From an uncultured Eubacteriales bacterium (GTDB lineage: Bacteria; Bacillota; Clostridia; Christensenellales; Borkfalkiaceae), in contig URKE01000011.1 of assembly GCA_900548285.1 (NCBI GenBank), forward strand, positions 1 through 47,602: a stretch of DNA of 47,602 nucleotides, given 5' to 3'. A model generated the notes under the pieces. That model searched no databases. It saw only the letters and a list, made by a program, of their open reading frames with translations, and was not told the DNA's origin. Numbering within the stretch: position 1 is the stretch's first letter; the number at the start of each line of letters is the position of its first letter. Below, one piece after another: positions 1 to 7,745 of the stretch. A program made the translations under genes and the position numbers.

Positions 1-20
1 GTTTCGGCAAAAGCCGAAAC
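1..20. terminator. Perfect short hairpin at window edge
   Basis: An 8-bp perfect inverted repeat, GTTTCGGC and GCCGAAAC, surrounds an AAAA loop. It lies downstream of the minus-strand acyltransferase gene and could be its terminator. The U-tract that would confirm this lies outside the window. Confidence 0.4.
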
Positions 21-62
21 CGCGGCGTTAAAATATTGCGCAATTAAAAGTCAGATATCTGC

Positions 63-76
63 CTATAAGTCGATTG
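63..76 (+). repeat. Copy of dispersed CTATAAGTCGATTA motif (13/14)
   Basis: CTATAAGTCGATTg lies between the hairpin at 1-20 and the stop codon of the acyltransferase gene. It matches the 14-bp motif found repeatedly in this window (see findings). Confidence 0.6.
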
Positions 77-106
77 TCGGGCGTTTTATGGTTTATTTAC
101 CCGCTT

Positions 107-1039
107 TTAAGCCAAAACTCTCGCGGAATCGTCAACGACGCTCACCGCGGAATCGGCAAAAACTCCGGCGCAAGATTCGTTTCCGATAACCGTTCCCACA
201 TTCTCCCGCGGCGTTAATTCCGGCTTTATAACCTTTGTTTGCGGTTCTTCCGCGTTGTTTACCGCGTGAGTTTCCGCGACTTTTACGTATTTAACGTACT
301 CGACTTCGTTGAGTTCGGCGCGTTTTTTCATCGTTTCGTAAACGCATTCGCGCAGATATTTCTGGTTTTGTTTCACGGAAAACCCGTCCTGCGGGAAGAA
401 AGGTCCGTCCACGTAAACGGCGACTTTGGGGCGACGCGAAAACCGACGCTTTTTGAAAACCCGAGTAAAACAGAAAACAGGTCTGCCGTCTTTCGCCGGG
501 TATTTGAAAGAAACGTCCTTAAAGGGGCGAATCCCCGTGTAATACGGCCAGATATGAGCCTCGGGATAAATCATCACAACCTTTCCGCGGTCGGAATAAT
601 TTTTCAGCGCCTCGGTGAAGCCTTTCATTCCGTGAAGGCTCGTTGCGATCGGGATTCCGCCGAGCATTTCCACCAGCGACGAAACGACGGGGATCGAAAC
701 GGCGTCCGGGCTGACGATTATGTTCGCCTTTTTCGGAAACGTAACCTGACCGGGCGTGAACGCGTCCGCCGCAGCCATAGTGTGATTACCGTAAATATAG
801 TACCCGTTTTTGCGGTATTTTTTAAGAATACGTTTGTTCTTTATCCGCTCGCCGTGAACGATTGTGTTATAAACGGTGACGATCGGAAGAGCAACGATAT
901 AATACAGAATAAAAGAGGCGACTTTCCAAAAAGGATTTTTCTTGATATACTTATGATCTTCCGGGAGTTTTTTGGTCTTTATGTCGTTCCCGGCAAAATC
1001 GTCGTTCAGTTCGTCTTTATAATACCTGACTTTTTCCAT
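107..1039 (-). CDS. PlsC-type 1-acylglycerol-3-phosphate acyltransferase family protein
   Basis: A 310-residue membrane-associated acyltransferase, likely transferring an acyl chain to a glycerophosphate or glycolipid acceptor. The sequence shows a hydrophobic segment near residues 38-58, then GNHTMAAADAF, where a His-Asp pair is separated by five residues rather than the usual four. YPEAHIWPYYTGIRPF follows, corresponding to the later PlsC motifs. The HTxxxxD plus EAHIWPYY pattern is one I associate with a Gram-positive PlsC subfamily. The start overlaps the end of the upstream glycosyltransferase gene by 23 nt and has no strong ribosome site of its own, so coupled translation is likely. The pairing suggests one membrane lipid or glycolipid pathway. 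The substrate cannot be read from sequence. Confidence 0.75.
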   Translation of the reverse strand: MEKVRYYKDELNDDFAGNDIKTKKLPEDHKYIKKNPFWKVASFILYYIVALPIVTVYNTIVHGERIKNKRILKKYRKNGYYIYGNHTMAAADAFTPGQVTFPKKANIIVSPDAVSIPVVSSLVEMLGGIPIATSLHGMKGFTEALKNYSDRGKVVMIYPEAHIWPYYTGIRPFKDVSFKYPAKDGRPVFCFTRVFKKRRFSRRPKVAVYVDGPFFPQDGFSVKQNQKYLRECVYETMKKRAELNEVEYVKYVKVAETHAVNNAEEPQTKVIKPELTPRENVGTVIGNESCAGVFADSAVSVVDDSARVLA

Positions 1040-2165
1040 TTTTCATTTCTATAGCCGATAAGAGCATTTCCTCCATCTTTTTCATGCACTCTTCCTGGTT
1101 GAAAGAGTTGATAATCGACTTATAGCGCGATTTATATTCTTTAATCAATTCGGGATGTCCGCGCCAGAAATCGATTTTGTTTTTTAAATCTTCAACGCTG
1201 TTGAGTTTGAAAAGGTTGTTGCCGTCGAGGGCGAAAGCCCTGGTCGCGCTGCGCGGCGAATCGTTTATCACGGGGACAAGCCCGCTGACGATCGCTTCCA
1301 GACAGGCAATCGCCTCGATTTCGATACAGGCGGTGTGAACGTAAAGATCCGCGCCGTGAAGAACGGAGAGCAATTCGCTCCTCGAAAAGAACCTGAAGTC
1401 CGCGTCCACGCCGAGTTTTCCGGCAAGTTTTCTGAGCCTGTTTTCGTATGGTCCGCTGCCGGCGAACACAATCTTCGTGTCGTCTTTATATTTACTTTTC
1501 GCCACCGCTTTTATGAGCAGATGCTGCGCTTTTTCTTTGCTGTAACGCCCCGTGCAGATAATCGTGAACTTATCGCTGACGCGTTTCGCTTCGACGTTTT
1601 TGAAGAACTGCTCGTTTACGCCGTTCGAGATGACGACGGAGTTGGTTTTATGCGTTTCGCTCTCGAAAACGTCGCGGATAAAAGTCGTCGGGTAATGAAT
1701 AATGTCGCAATAACGGTAAACGTGCTTATAAAAATTCTTATAGACGAGTTTGTTCGCCATTTTCGCATTCATCAGAAAGACGTGCGCGGTGACGTTTTCC
1801 GCCTGACAATGAAAACTCGCCGTGACGGGTTTGCCGAGTTCCTTCGCTATTTTAACCGCCATTCTCGAAAGGGAAAACGGGATGAGCAGATGCACCACGT
1901 CCGATCCCTCGATGGCTTCTCTTACTATTTTTTCGTCCGCTTTCGCTATCGAAACGCCGTTTTTTTCGACGACTTTGTTTAAAAACTTACCGAAGTTGAA
2001 AGTAGGCGTGACGTAATAATTCTCCTTGCCGTTTTTGTCCTTATCGCAACACACAACGCGGACTTCGTGTCCGCGGCTCTTAAGATAATCTATAAGATTC
2101 GTTGCGGCAAGGGTTGTTCCGTTATTTTTTTCGCCGAGCACGTCGCATACGATACAAGCAACCAT
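1017..2165 (-). CDS. GT4-family glycosyltransferase
   Basis: A 382-residue GT-B fold glycosyltransferase. The N-terminal domain opens with MVACIVCDVLGEKNNGTT. The C-terminal nucleotide-sugar domain includes FTIICTGRYSKEKAQHLLIKA, the GSGPYENRL motif and the acidic ExxxE-type stretch IEIEAIACLEAIVSGLVPV, all typical of GT4. Members of this group include diacylglycerol glucosyltransferases and mannosyltransferases. The adjacent overlapping acyltransferase gene favours a lipid acceptor, which is inference. ATG is preceded on the minus strand by AAAGGAGTAAAAC, a good ribosome site. Upstream lie a short tandem repeat array and a candidate promoter at 2355-2383. Confidence 0.8.
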   Translation of the reverse strand: MVACIVCDVLGEKNNGTTLAATNLIDYLKSRGHEVRVVCCDKDKNGKENYYVTPTFNFGKFLNKVVEKNGVSIAKADEKIVREAIEGSDVVHLLIPFSLSRMAVKIAKELGKPVTASFHCQAENVTAHVFLMNAKMANKLVYKNFYKHVYRYCDIIHYPTTFIRDVFESETHKTNSVVISNGVNEQFFKNVEAKRVSDKFTIICTGRYSKEKAQHLLIKAVAKSKYKDDTKIVFAGSGPYENRLRKLAGKLGVDADFRFFSRSELLSVLHGADLYVHTACIEIEAIACLEAIVSGLVPVINDSPRSATRAFALDGNNLFKLNSVEDLKNKIDFWRGHPELIKEYKSRYKSIINSFNQEECMKKMEEMLLSAIEMKNGKSQVL

Positions 2166-2191
2166 GTTTTACTCCTTTGTTTTAATTTTTC

Positions 2192-2273
2192 GGTCGGTTG
2201 GGTTTTCCCCGGTCGGTTAGGTTTTCCCGGTCGGTCGGGTTTTCCCCGGTCGGTCGGGTTTTCCCCGGTCGGG
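2192..2273. repeat. 19-bp tandem repeat array, about 4.4 copies
   Basis: Units GGTCGGTCGGGTTTTCCCC start at 2192, 2211 (18 bp), 2229 and 2248, with a partial copy at 2267. The last two full units are identical and the first two differ by one or two bases. The array lies about 27 bp upstream of the glycosyltransferase start, between its candidate promoter and its ribosome site. It would therefore be transcribed as 5' leader. Confidence 0.9.
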
Positions 2274-2354
2274 TTGATTTTCGATCGGGTTAAGGATTTT
2301 TCGCCCCGTTTTCTGCCCGTTGCCGACGATATTTTCCTATTCCTTACAAAAACA

Positions 2355-2383
2355 GTATAGGACGCGCCGCGGTTTTTCACAAG
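2355..2383 (-). promoter_or_regulatory. Candidate promoter for the glycosyltransferase-acyltransferase operon
   Basis: On the minus strand TTGTGA (2383-2378) and TATACT (2360-2355) are separated by 17 bp. The -35 matches 4 of 6 consensus bases and the -10 matches 5 of 6. It would give a leader of about 180 nt spanning the tandem repeat array. The rest of 2384-2770 is AT-rich with no gene I can support. Confidence 0.45.
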
Positions 2384-2774
2384 TTTTTCCGCCGACCATT
2401 TTCGGCGAACGCGTATACTTATCGGATACGCCGTTCTCTCAAACGAAGAACGGTGTTTTTTGCCACTCTCTTGTTCGGAGAATGGTAGAATTAATCGCTT
2501 TAGCCGTTTCGTTTTCACCGACGCTTCACAACCGAAATCAAAAAACCGCCGCGTTGCCGTTATTTTTCCGTTAATTAATGTTGTTTTTATTGCTTTTGTG
2601 TGGTTTTGTTATCAGATTGATAAATCTTTCGCTTTAACCCTTAAACGCTAAAAATTAAAGGATTTATCGTCGTTTTTCATTATTTTTGGCGTAAAACACG
2701 CGAATTTTATGCGTAAAAGGCAACGCGCAAAGCAAAAATTCTTTTCAAAAAAACAACAAAAAACAAAAAAACCA

Positions 2775-2803
2775 TTGACAAGGGGCGAGTTATATATTAT
2801 AAT
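2775..2803 (+). promoter_or_regulatory. Promoter of the diol dehydratase operon
   Basis: TTGACA and TATAAT are separated by 17 bp, an exact consensus. Just downstream, TAACCAAAGGCGA (2805-2817) covers the expected transcription start. This module (AACCATTGACA, GGGGC, TATAAT, TAACCAAAGGCGA) recurs at the lipoprotein promoter at 7615. The 5' leader holds a repeated TTATATATTAT and a 12-bp palindrome AGGCGATCGCCT (2867-2878) immediately before the ribosome site. Confidence 0.9.
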
Positions 2804-2892
2804 GTAACCAAAGGCGAATTATATATTATTAACGTAATATACAATTGCGGGCGTATAGCCGCGGAAAGGCGATCGCCTACGGGAGAATTTCT

Positions 2893-5418
2893 ATGTCGGA
2901 ATTTTACACGAAAAAAATCGATAAATCACCGAGAATCGACAAACTCAAAAAAGACCTTTTTCTTCTTCCCCCGCAGATAGAAGCGGACAGAGCGGTTTAT
3001 CTCACCGAGTCGTATAAAGCGACGGAAGGCGAACCGATAACCATGAGAAGAGCGAAGGCTTTTGCTCATATTCTCGACAACATCCCCATCATAATCAGGG
3101 ACGACGAACTCATCGTGGGATCGGCGACGATCCGCCCGAGAAGTTGTCAGGTTTTCCCCGAATTTTCTTTCGAATGGCTCGAAGCGGAATTCGACACCGT
3201 TGCCGAACGCTCCGCGGACCCTTTCTATATCTCGGAAGAAACAAAGAAAACTCTTCACGAAGTTTATAAATACTGGAAAGGCAAAACTTCGAGCGACCTT
3301 GCCACGTCTTATATGTCGCCCGAAACGCTCACGGCGATGAAGCACAACATGTTCACCCCGGGCAACTATTTCTATAACGGCATAGGTCACGTCACGGTGG
3401 ACTACGGCAAAGTTATTACTTACGGATACTCCGAATACATAAAGGAAATCGAGGAAGAACTCGCCGGAATGAGGGTTTCGGACGCAAACTACTGCAAAAA
3501 AAACGTTCTTCTGGAAGCGATGCTCATCTCCCTCCGCGCGGTTATCCGCTACGCGAAAAGATATTCCCGCCTTGCGAAAGAAATGGCGGAAAAAGAGCAG
3601 AACGGAACGAGAAAAGCGGAACTCCTTAAAATTTCCGAAAACTGCGACAGAGTTCCCGAGTCCGGCGCGAGAAACTTCTACGAAGCGTGCCAGAGTTTCT
3701 GGTTTATTCAGATGCTTATTCAGGTGGAATCGAGCGGACACTCCATTTCTCCGGGAAGATTCGACCAATATATGTACCCGTTCTACAAAAAATCGCTCGA
3801 CGCGGGCATGACGAGAGAACAGGCGCAGGAATATATCGACTGCGTCTGGGTTAAACTCAACGACCTCAACAAGTGCCGCGACGCCGTTTCCGCGGAGGGC
3901 TTCGCGGGTTACAGCCTTTTCCAGAACCTTATCGCCGGCGGACAGAACGTTCACGGCGAGGACGCGACGAACGATCTTTCGTTTATGACGATCACCGCGA
4001 CGGAACACGTTTTCCTGCCGCAACCTTCCTTCTCCGTGAGAGTATGGAACGGTTCGCCGCACGCGTTTTTAATCAGAGCGGCGGAACTTACCCGCACGGG
4101 AATAGGTTTCCCCGCGTATTATAACGACGAAGTAATCATTCCCGCGCTTATGTCGAGAGGACTTACGCTCGAGGACGCGAGAGATTACAACATAATCGGC
4201 TGCGTGGAGCCGCAGAAAGCGGGCAAAACCGACGGCTGGCACGACGCGGCGTTCTATAACATGTGTCGTCCGCTCGAAATGGTTTTCAAAAACGGTTACG
4301 AGGACGGCGAAAAAGTGGGCGTTCAGACGGGCGACGTAGCGGAAATGACGAGTTTCGACGAAGTTTTCGCGGCGTATAAGGCTCAGTCGGACTATATGGT
4401 CGCGCTTCTCGTCAACGCGGACAACGCAATCGACGTCGCTCACGCGGAAAGATGTCCGCTTCCCTTCCTTTCATGCATGATAGAGGACTGCGTGAAGAGG
4501 GGCAAAACGGTTCAGGAAGGCGGCGCGGTTTATAACTTCACCGGTCCGCAGGGCTTCGGCATAGCGAATATGACGGACGCGCTCTGGGTTATCAAAAAAC
4601 TTGTTTTTGAAGAGGGCAAATACACCCTTTCGTTCATAAAAGACGCGCTCGAACACAACTACGGCAAGGATATGGACAACGCCGCGGCGGAAAAACTCAC
4701 CGTTTCGGTGTGCAGACAACTCGCCGAAAGCGGCAAAAAACTTTCCGAGGCGGACGTTGCGACGGTTTACGAAACGGTTAAGAAAAACACCTGCTCCGAG
4801 GCCGACAAAGCCGCTTACGACAAACTTCTGAAAGATATCGCGGATCTCCCCAAATACGGCAACGACGTTAAAGAAGTTGACGAGTTCGCGAGAGAGATCG
4901 CTTACGTTTACACCAAGGAGATAGAAAAATACTCCAATCCGCGCGGCGGAAGATATCAGGCGGGACTTTATCCCGTTTCGGCAAACGTTCCGCTCGGCGC
5001 GCAGACGGGCGCAACCCCGGACGGCAGACTTGCCTACACCCCCATTGCGGACGGCGTTTCGCCTGCCGCGGGCAGAGATAGTCACGGGCCGACCGCGGCT
5101 TGCAACTCCGTTTCCACGCTCGACCATTTCATCGCCTCGAACGGAACGCTTTATAATATGAAATTCCACCCGACCGCGCTCGCGGGCGTTAACGGACTTG
5201 AAAATTTCGTCGCGCTCGTTCAGGGGTATTTCGACAGAAAGGGCAGCCATATGCAGTTCAACGTCGTCAGCCGCGAGACTTTACGCGACGCGCAGAAACA
5301 CCCCGAAAAATACAGCGGACTTGTCGTCAGAGTCGCGGGATATTCCGCTCTCTTCACCACGCTTTCCCGCTCATTGCAGGAAGATATCATCAACCGTACC
5401 GAGCAGGGAGGCTTCTGA
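2893..5418 (+). CDS. Glycyl-radical diol dehydratase (1,2-propanediol/glycerol dehydratase, B12-independent)
   Basis: An 841-residue glycyl-radical enzyme predicted to dehydrate 1,2-propanediol to propionaldehyde or glycerol to 3-hydroxypropionaldehyde. The catalytic cysteine and base lie in IIGCVEPQ (C437, E439). The diol-binding histidine is H166 in NGIGHVTVDYG, and the radical glycine is G816 in VRVAGYSA. From memory, Roseburia propanediol dehydratase has C438, E440, H166 and G817, a close fit. Clostridium butyricum glycerol dehydratase is about 50 residues shorter, lacking the stretch near residues 592-645. There is no N-terminal encapsulation extension. I chose the ATG at 2893 because GGGAGA precedes it and the family N-terminus starts there. 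Propanediol versus glycerol preference is not decidable by eye. Confidence 0.9.
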   Translation: MSEFYTKKIDKSPRIDKLKKDLFLLPPQIEADRAVYLTESYKATEGEPITMRRAKAFAHILDNIPIIIRDDELIVGSATIRPRSCQVFPEFSFEWLEAEFDTVAERSADPFYISEETKKTLHEVYKYWKGKTSSDLATSYMSPETLTAMKHNMFTPGNYFYNGIGHVTVDYGKVITYGYSEYIKEIEEELAGMRVSDANYCKKNVLLEAMLISLRAVIRYAKRYSRLAKEMAEKEQNGTRKAELLKISENCDRVPESGARNFYEACQSFWFIQMLIQVESSGHSISPGRFDQYMYPFYKKSLDAGMTREQAQEYIDCVWVKLNDLNKCRDAVSAEGFAGYSLFQNLIAGGQNVHGEDATNDLSFMTITATEHVFLPQPSFSVRVWNGSPHAFLIRAAELTRTGIGFPAYYNDEVIIPALMSRGLTLEDARDYNIIGCVEPQKAGKTDGWHDAAFYNMCRPLEMVFKNGYEDGEKVGVQTGDVAEMTSFDEVFAAYKAQSDYMVALLVNADNAIDVAHAERCPLPFLSCMIEDCVKRGKTVQEGGAVYNFTGPQGFGIANMTDALWVIKKLVFEEGKYTLSFIKDALEHNYGKDMDNAAAEKLTVSVCRQLAESGKKLSEADVATVYETVKKNTCSEADKAAYDKLLKDIADLPKYGNDVKEVDEFAREIAYVYTKEIEKYSNPRGGRYQAGLYPVSANVPLGAQTGATPDGRLAYTPIADGVSPAAGRDSHGPTAACNSVSTLDHFIASNGTLYNMKFHPTALAGVNGLENFVALVQGYFDRKGSHMQFNVVSRETLRDAQKHPEKYSGLVVRVAGYSALFTTLSRSLQEDIINRTEQGGF

Positions 5419-6203
5419 TGGAAGATCTCGACGTAAAGGGAAGAATATTCGATATTCAGCGTTATTCCATTCACGACGGCGGAGGAATAAGGACGATCGT
5501 CTTTTTAAAAGGTTGTCCGCTCCGTTGCAAATGGTGCTGTAACCCCGAAGGTCAGCATTATAACGTTGAAAAAATGACGCTCGGCGGCAAGGAAAAAATC
5601 GTCGGGCAGGACGTCACCGTCGGCGAAATAATCGATATCGTCGAAAGGGACAGAATATATTACAGACGCTCGGGCGGGGGACTTACGCTCTCCGGCGGAG
5701 AATCGCTCACCCAACCCGATTTTGCCGTCGCTCTTCTTAAAACAGCCAAAGAACGGGGCATAAATACGGCTATGGAATCGACCGGATTCGCCGATTTTTC
5801 GGTAATTTCGCGCTATCTGCCTTATCTCGACCTGTATCTTATGGACATAAAGCATATGAACAGCGCGAAGCATAAGGAATTCACTTCTCAGCCGAACGAA
5901 CTTATCTTGGAAAACGCGAAGAAAATCACGGACGCAGGCGCGCGGCTCATCGTGAGAACGCCCGTTATCCCCACCTTCAATGCAACGAAAGAAGAAATCG
6001 GCGAGATAGCGAAGTTTGCGAGTTCGCTCAAAGGCGTAACGCAGATGCACATTCTGCCGTACCACAGGATAGGTACGGACAAATATAAAGGTCTCGGCAG
6101 AGATTATTCTCTGACGGGAATAGAGCCGCCGTCCAAAGAACTGATGAACGAACTTCTCGAAGTCGTTAATTCCTACGGGCTTAAAGGTCAGATAGGCGGC
6201 TGA
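5418..6203 (+). CDS. Radical-SAM glycyl-radical enzyme activase (short form)
   Basis: A 261-residue activating enzyme that would use S-adenosylmethionine and a 4Fe-4S cluster to place the glycyl radical on the upstream dehydratase. The CxxxCxxC motif is GCPLRCKWC near residues 33-41, followed by GGGLTLSGGES and later DIKHMN, matching GRE activases. Its start codon overlaps the dehydratase stop (TGATG), implying coupled translation. No cysteines lie between the CxxxCxxC motif and the GGG motif, so the ferredoxin-like insert with two extra clusters, usual in dehydratase activases, is absent. Its length resembles pyruvate formate-lyase activase instead. The pairing with the dehydratase is clear from position. 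Confidence 0.9.
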   Translation: MEDLDVKGRIFDIQRYSIHDGGGIRTIVFLKGCPLRCKWCCNPEGQHYNVEKMTLGGKEKIVGQDVTVGEIIDIVERDRIYYRRSGGGLTLSGGESLTQPDFAVALLKTAKERGINTAMESTGFADFSVISRYLPYLDLYLMDIKHMNSAKHKEFTSQPNELILENAKKITDAGARLIVRTPVIPTFNATKEEIGEIAKFASSLKGVTQMHILPYHRIGTDKYKGLGRDYSLTGIEPPSKELMNELLEVVNSYGLKGQIGG

Positions 6204-6238
6204 CAGTCGGCTGATGGGCGGCAGACAGTCGGCTGATT
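6195..6238 (+). repeat. 22-bp tandem duplication over the activase stop codon
   Basis: Two copies of a 22-bp unit (6195-6216 and 6217-6238) share GGCGGC then GACAGTCGGCTGAT. They differ at one internal base and the final base. The first copy contains the last two glycine codons and the TGA of the activase gene, so the duplication began inside the coding end. Confidence 0.85.
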
Positions 6239-6299
6239 TTAAGTAACAACCGGCAAACAGTTAATCGGCAAATCAATAACGCGACTTTTTAGGAATTTT

Positions 6300-7403
6300 A
6301 TGGAAGAAAAACACTTCGGCAAGGGTAACGACGGAAAGTCCACCCTTTCGTCACAATTTAAAATTTCAAAATCCGATCCGAGATTTTCGGCAATCGGAAC
6401 TTTGGACGAACTCGCCGCCGAAGTATATCTTTGCCTTGCCGCGAACTCGGATATGAGTTACGGCGCGGGATTTAACATTGATTGCGATGCGGCTTCCGAC
6501 GGCGATTTCGAAGCCGCGATGAGAGAAGTTCTTGGAGCAATCGGGAAAATTTCCGACGGAATGGCTTACCCGAGAGATTCGCGTTACGCCGTAACCGAAA
6601 ACGAATTATCACGCGTTAACGAACTTATAGCCGCGCTTTCGCGGTTCGATGAGCAATCCGCAAAGCCTGCGAACGAACTTGCTTCGAGGCTCAACCTCGC
6701 GAGGACGATCGCCAGAAGAGCCGAGCGCGAAGTCGTTGCTGCGGATCTTAAATTCGGCTCGCCCAAAAACGCGGCGGCTTATCTCAACGGGCTTTCCGCT
6801 TTTTTCGTCGCGCAGGTCAAACGCGCCAACGCGATCGCAAAAGGCAGAGCGAGCGGCGTGACAAACGCGGCGAATACGATTAACGCGGGAAGAGCGACGA
6901 ACGCGGAAACACCGATAAAAAAATCGACTGACAACGCGATCGACGAAGATAAAATCGTTACAAGCGTGGTGAACAGAGTTATGGATAAATTCGGCATGAC
7001 CATAGGGCTTGACGAAGCCAAAATTTTAACCGATATAATCGAAAAAGAAGCGACAAGACGCGGCAAAAAAGCCGTCGTTGCGGTCTGCAACGAACAGGGC
7101 AACCCGATTTCCGTTCACGTTATGGACGGGGCGTTTCTCGTCAGTTTCGACATCGCCGTGAAAAAGGCTTACACCGCCGCGGCTTTAAAAATGAGTACCA
7201 GGGAATTATCCGCGCTCGTTAAACCCGGCGAAACTTTTTACGGGCTTCAGAACGACGAAAAACTTATGATAATCGGCGGAGGCGTCCCTATAATCAGAAA
7301 CGGCAAAGTCGTCGGCGGACTCGGCGTCAGCGGCGGAACGGGCGACGAGGACCATTCTCTTTGCGAGTACGCGCTCGCGGAATACGCCCGCATTTCAAAG
7401 TGA
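6300..7403 (+). CDS. pduO: PduO-like protein: cobalamin adenosyltransferase domain plus GlcG/HbpS domain
   Basis: A 367-residue two-domain protein. Residues about 1-180 resemble PduO-type ATP:cob(I)alamin adenosyltransferase: FGKGNDGKST stands where TKTGDxGxT is usual, then DPRFSAIGTLDELAAE, then LARTIARRAEREVV with the family's Arg/Glu cluster, then NAAAYLNGLS. Residues about 215-365 are a GlcG/PduO C-terminal domain ending GGLGVSGGTGDED. The nucleotide loop is altered, so activity is uncertain. AGGA precedes ATG by five bases. It lies 96 bp after the activase, probably in the same operon. A B12 enzyme beside a B12-independent dehydratase is unexpected; the GlcG domain may be the relevant part, or the organism may have a second B12 pathway. 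Confidence 0.8.
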   Translation: MEEKHFGKGNDGKSTLSSQFKISKSDPRFSAIGTLDELAAEVYLCLAANSDMSYGAGFNIDCDAASDGDFEAAMREVLGAIGKISDGMAYPRDSRYAVTENELSRVNELIAALSRFDEQSAKPANELASRLNLARTIARRAEREVVAADLKFGSPKNAAAYLNGLSAFFVAQVKRANAIAKGRASGVTNAANTINAGRATNAETPIKKSTDNAIDEDKIVTSVVNRVMDKFGMTIGLDEAKILTDIIEKEATRRGKKAVVAVCNEQGNPISVHVMDGAFLVSFDIAVKKAYTAAALKMSTRELSALVKPGETFYGLQNDEKLMIIGGGVPIIRNGKVVGGLGVSGGTGDEDHSLCEYALAEYARISK

Positions 7404-7431
7404 CACAGCCCTGCAAAACCATAAAATAAAG

Positions 7432-7462
7432 GCGATAATCGGCTTATAGCCGCGCTTATCGC
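7432..7462. terminator. Stem-loop containing a variant of the dispersed motif
   Basis: The outer arms are GCGATAA (7432-7438) and TTATCGC (7456-7462), with inner arms CGGCT and AGCCG around TAT. TAATCGGCTTATAG inside it is one mismatch from the dispersed 14-bp motif. It lies 28 bp after the pduO stop. No strong U-tract follows, so termination is possible but not clear. Confidence 0.5.
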
Positions 7463-7508
7463 ATTTAATAATCTAAAACGGAAAAACTAACAACCTTTGA
7501 TATCATGC

Positions 7509-7543
7509 GCCGCCTGCGGTTGAAATTTTCAGACGCAGGCGGC
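7509..7543 (+). terminator. Probable terminator of the dehydratase operon
   Basis: A perfect 10-bp stem GCCGCCTGCG / CGCAGGCGGC with a 15-nt loop is followed by ATTTCCGTTTTATT. Together with the 7432 hairpin it separates this operon from the lipoprotein promoter. Nothing else gene-like is seen in 7404-7614. Confidence 0.65.
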
Positions 7544-7614
7544 ATTTCCGTTTTATTATCCGTTTTATTATATATTTGTATATAAAAAATCACTTAATGC
7601 TCAAAAATCAACCA

Positions 7615-7643
7615 TTGACACGGGGCAGTCGTTATGTTATAAT
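7615..7643 (+). promoter_or_regulatory. Consensus promoter of the large lipoprotein gene
   Basis: TTGACA and TATAAT have exact consensus at 17-bp spacing, plus an extended -10 TG. TAACCAAAGGCGA (7649-7661) follows at the expected start of transcription, as at 2805. The leader contains TTGCCGGATATCGC twice (7662-7675 and 7683-7696), a 21-bp imperfect tandem duplication. Confidence 0.9.
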
Positions 7644-7745
7644 TTGCTTAACCAAAGGCGATTGCCGGATATCGCCGGGCGGTTGCCGGATATCGCAATA
7701 TTATCCGCGCCGAACAAACAAAATCAAAAAAAAAGGAGAACAAGT

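Noticed and set aside
2192..2273. CRISPR-like repeats
   Set aside because: The repeats are directly adjacent with no spacers, too short, and no cas genes are present. The same applies to the arrays at 33398 and 44163.
2926..4062. 378-codon open frame antisense to the dehydratase gene
   Set aside because: It lies wholly opposite a clear gene, its translation is Arg/Val/Phe-rich without motifs, and it has no ribosome site. Codon bias of the real gene keeps the antisense frame open.
7644..7745. N-terminal extension of the large lipoprotein to an upstream in-frame ATG
   Set aside because: The extra 34 residues come from the repeated leader sequence. The ribosome site and signal peptide place the start at 7746.
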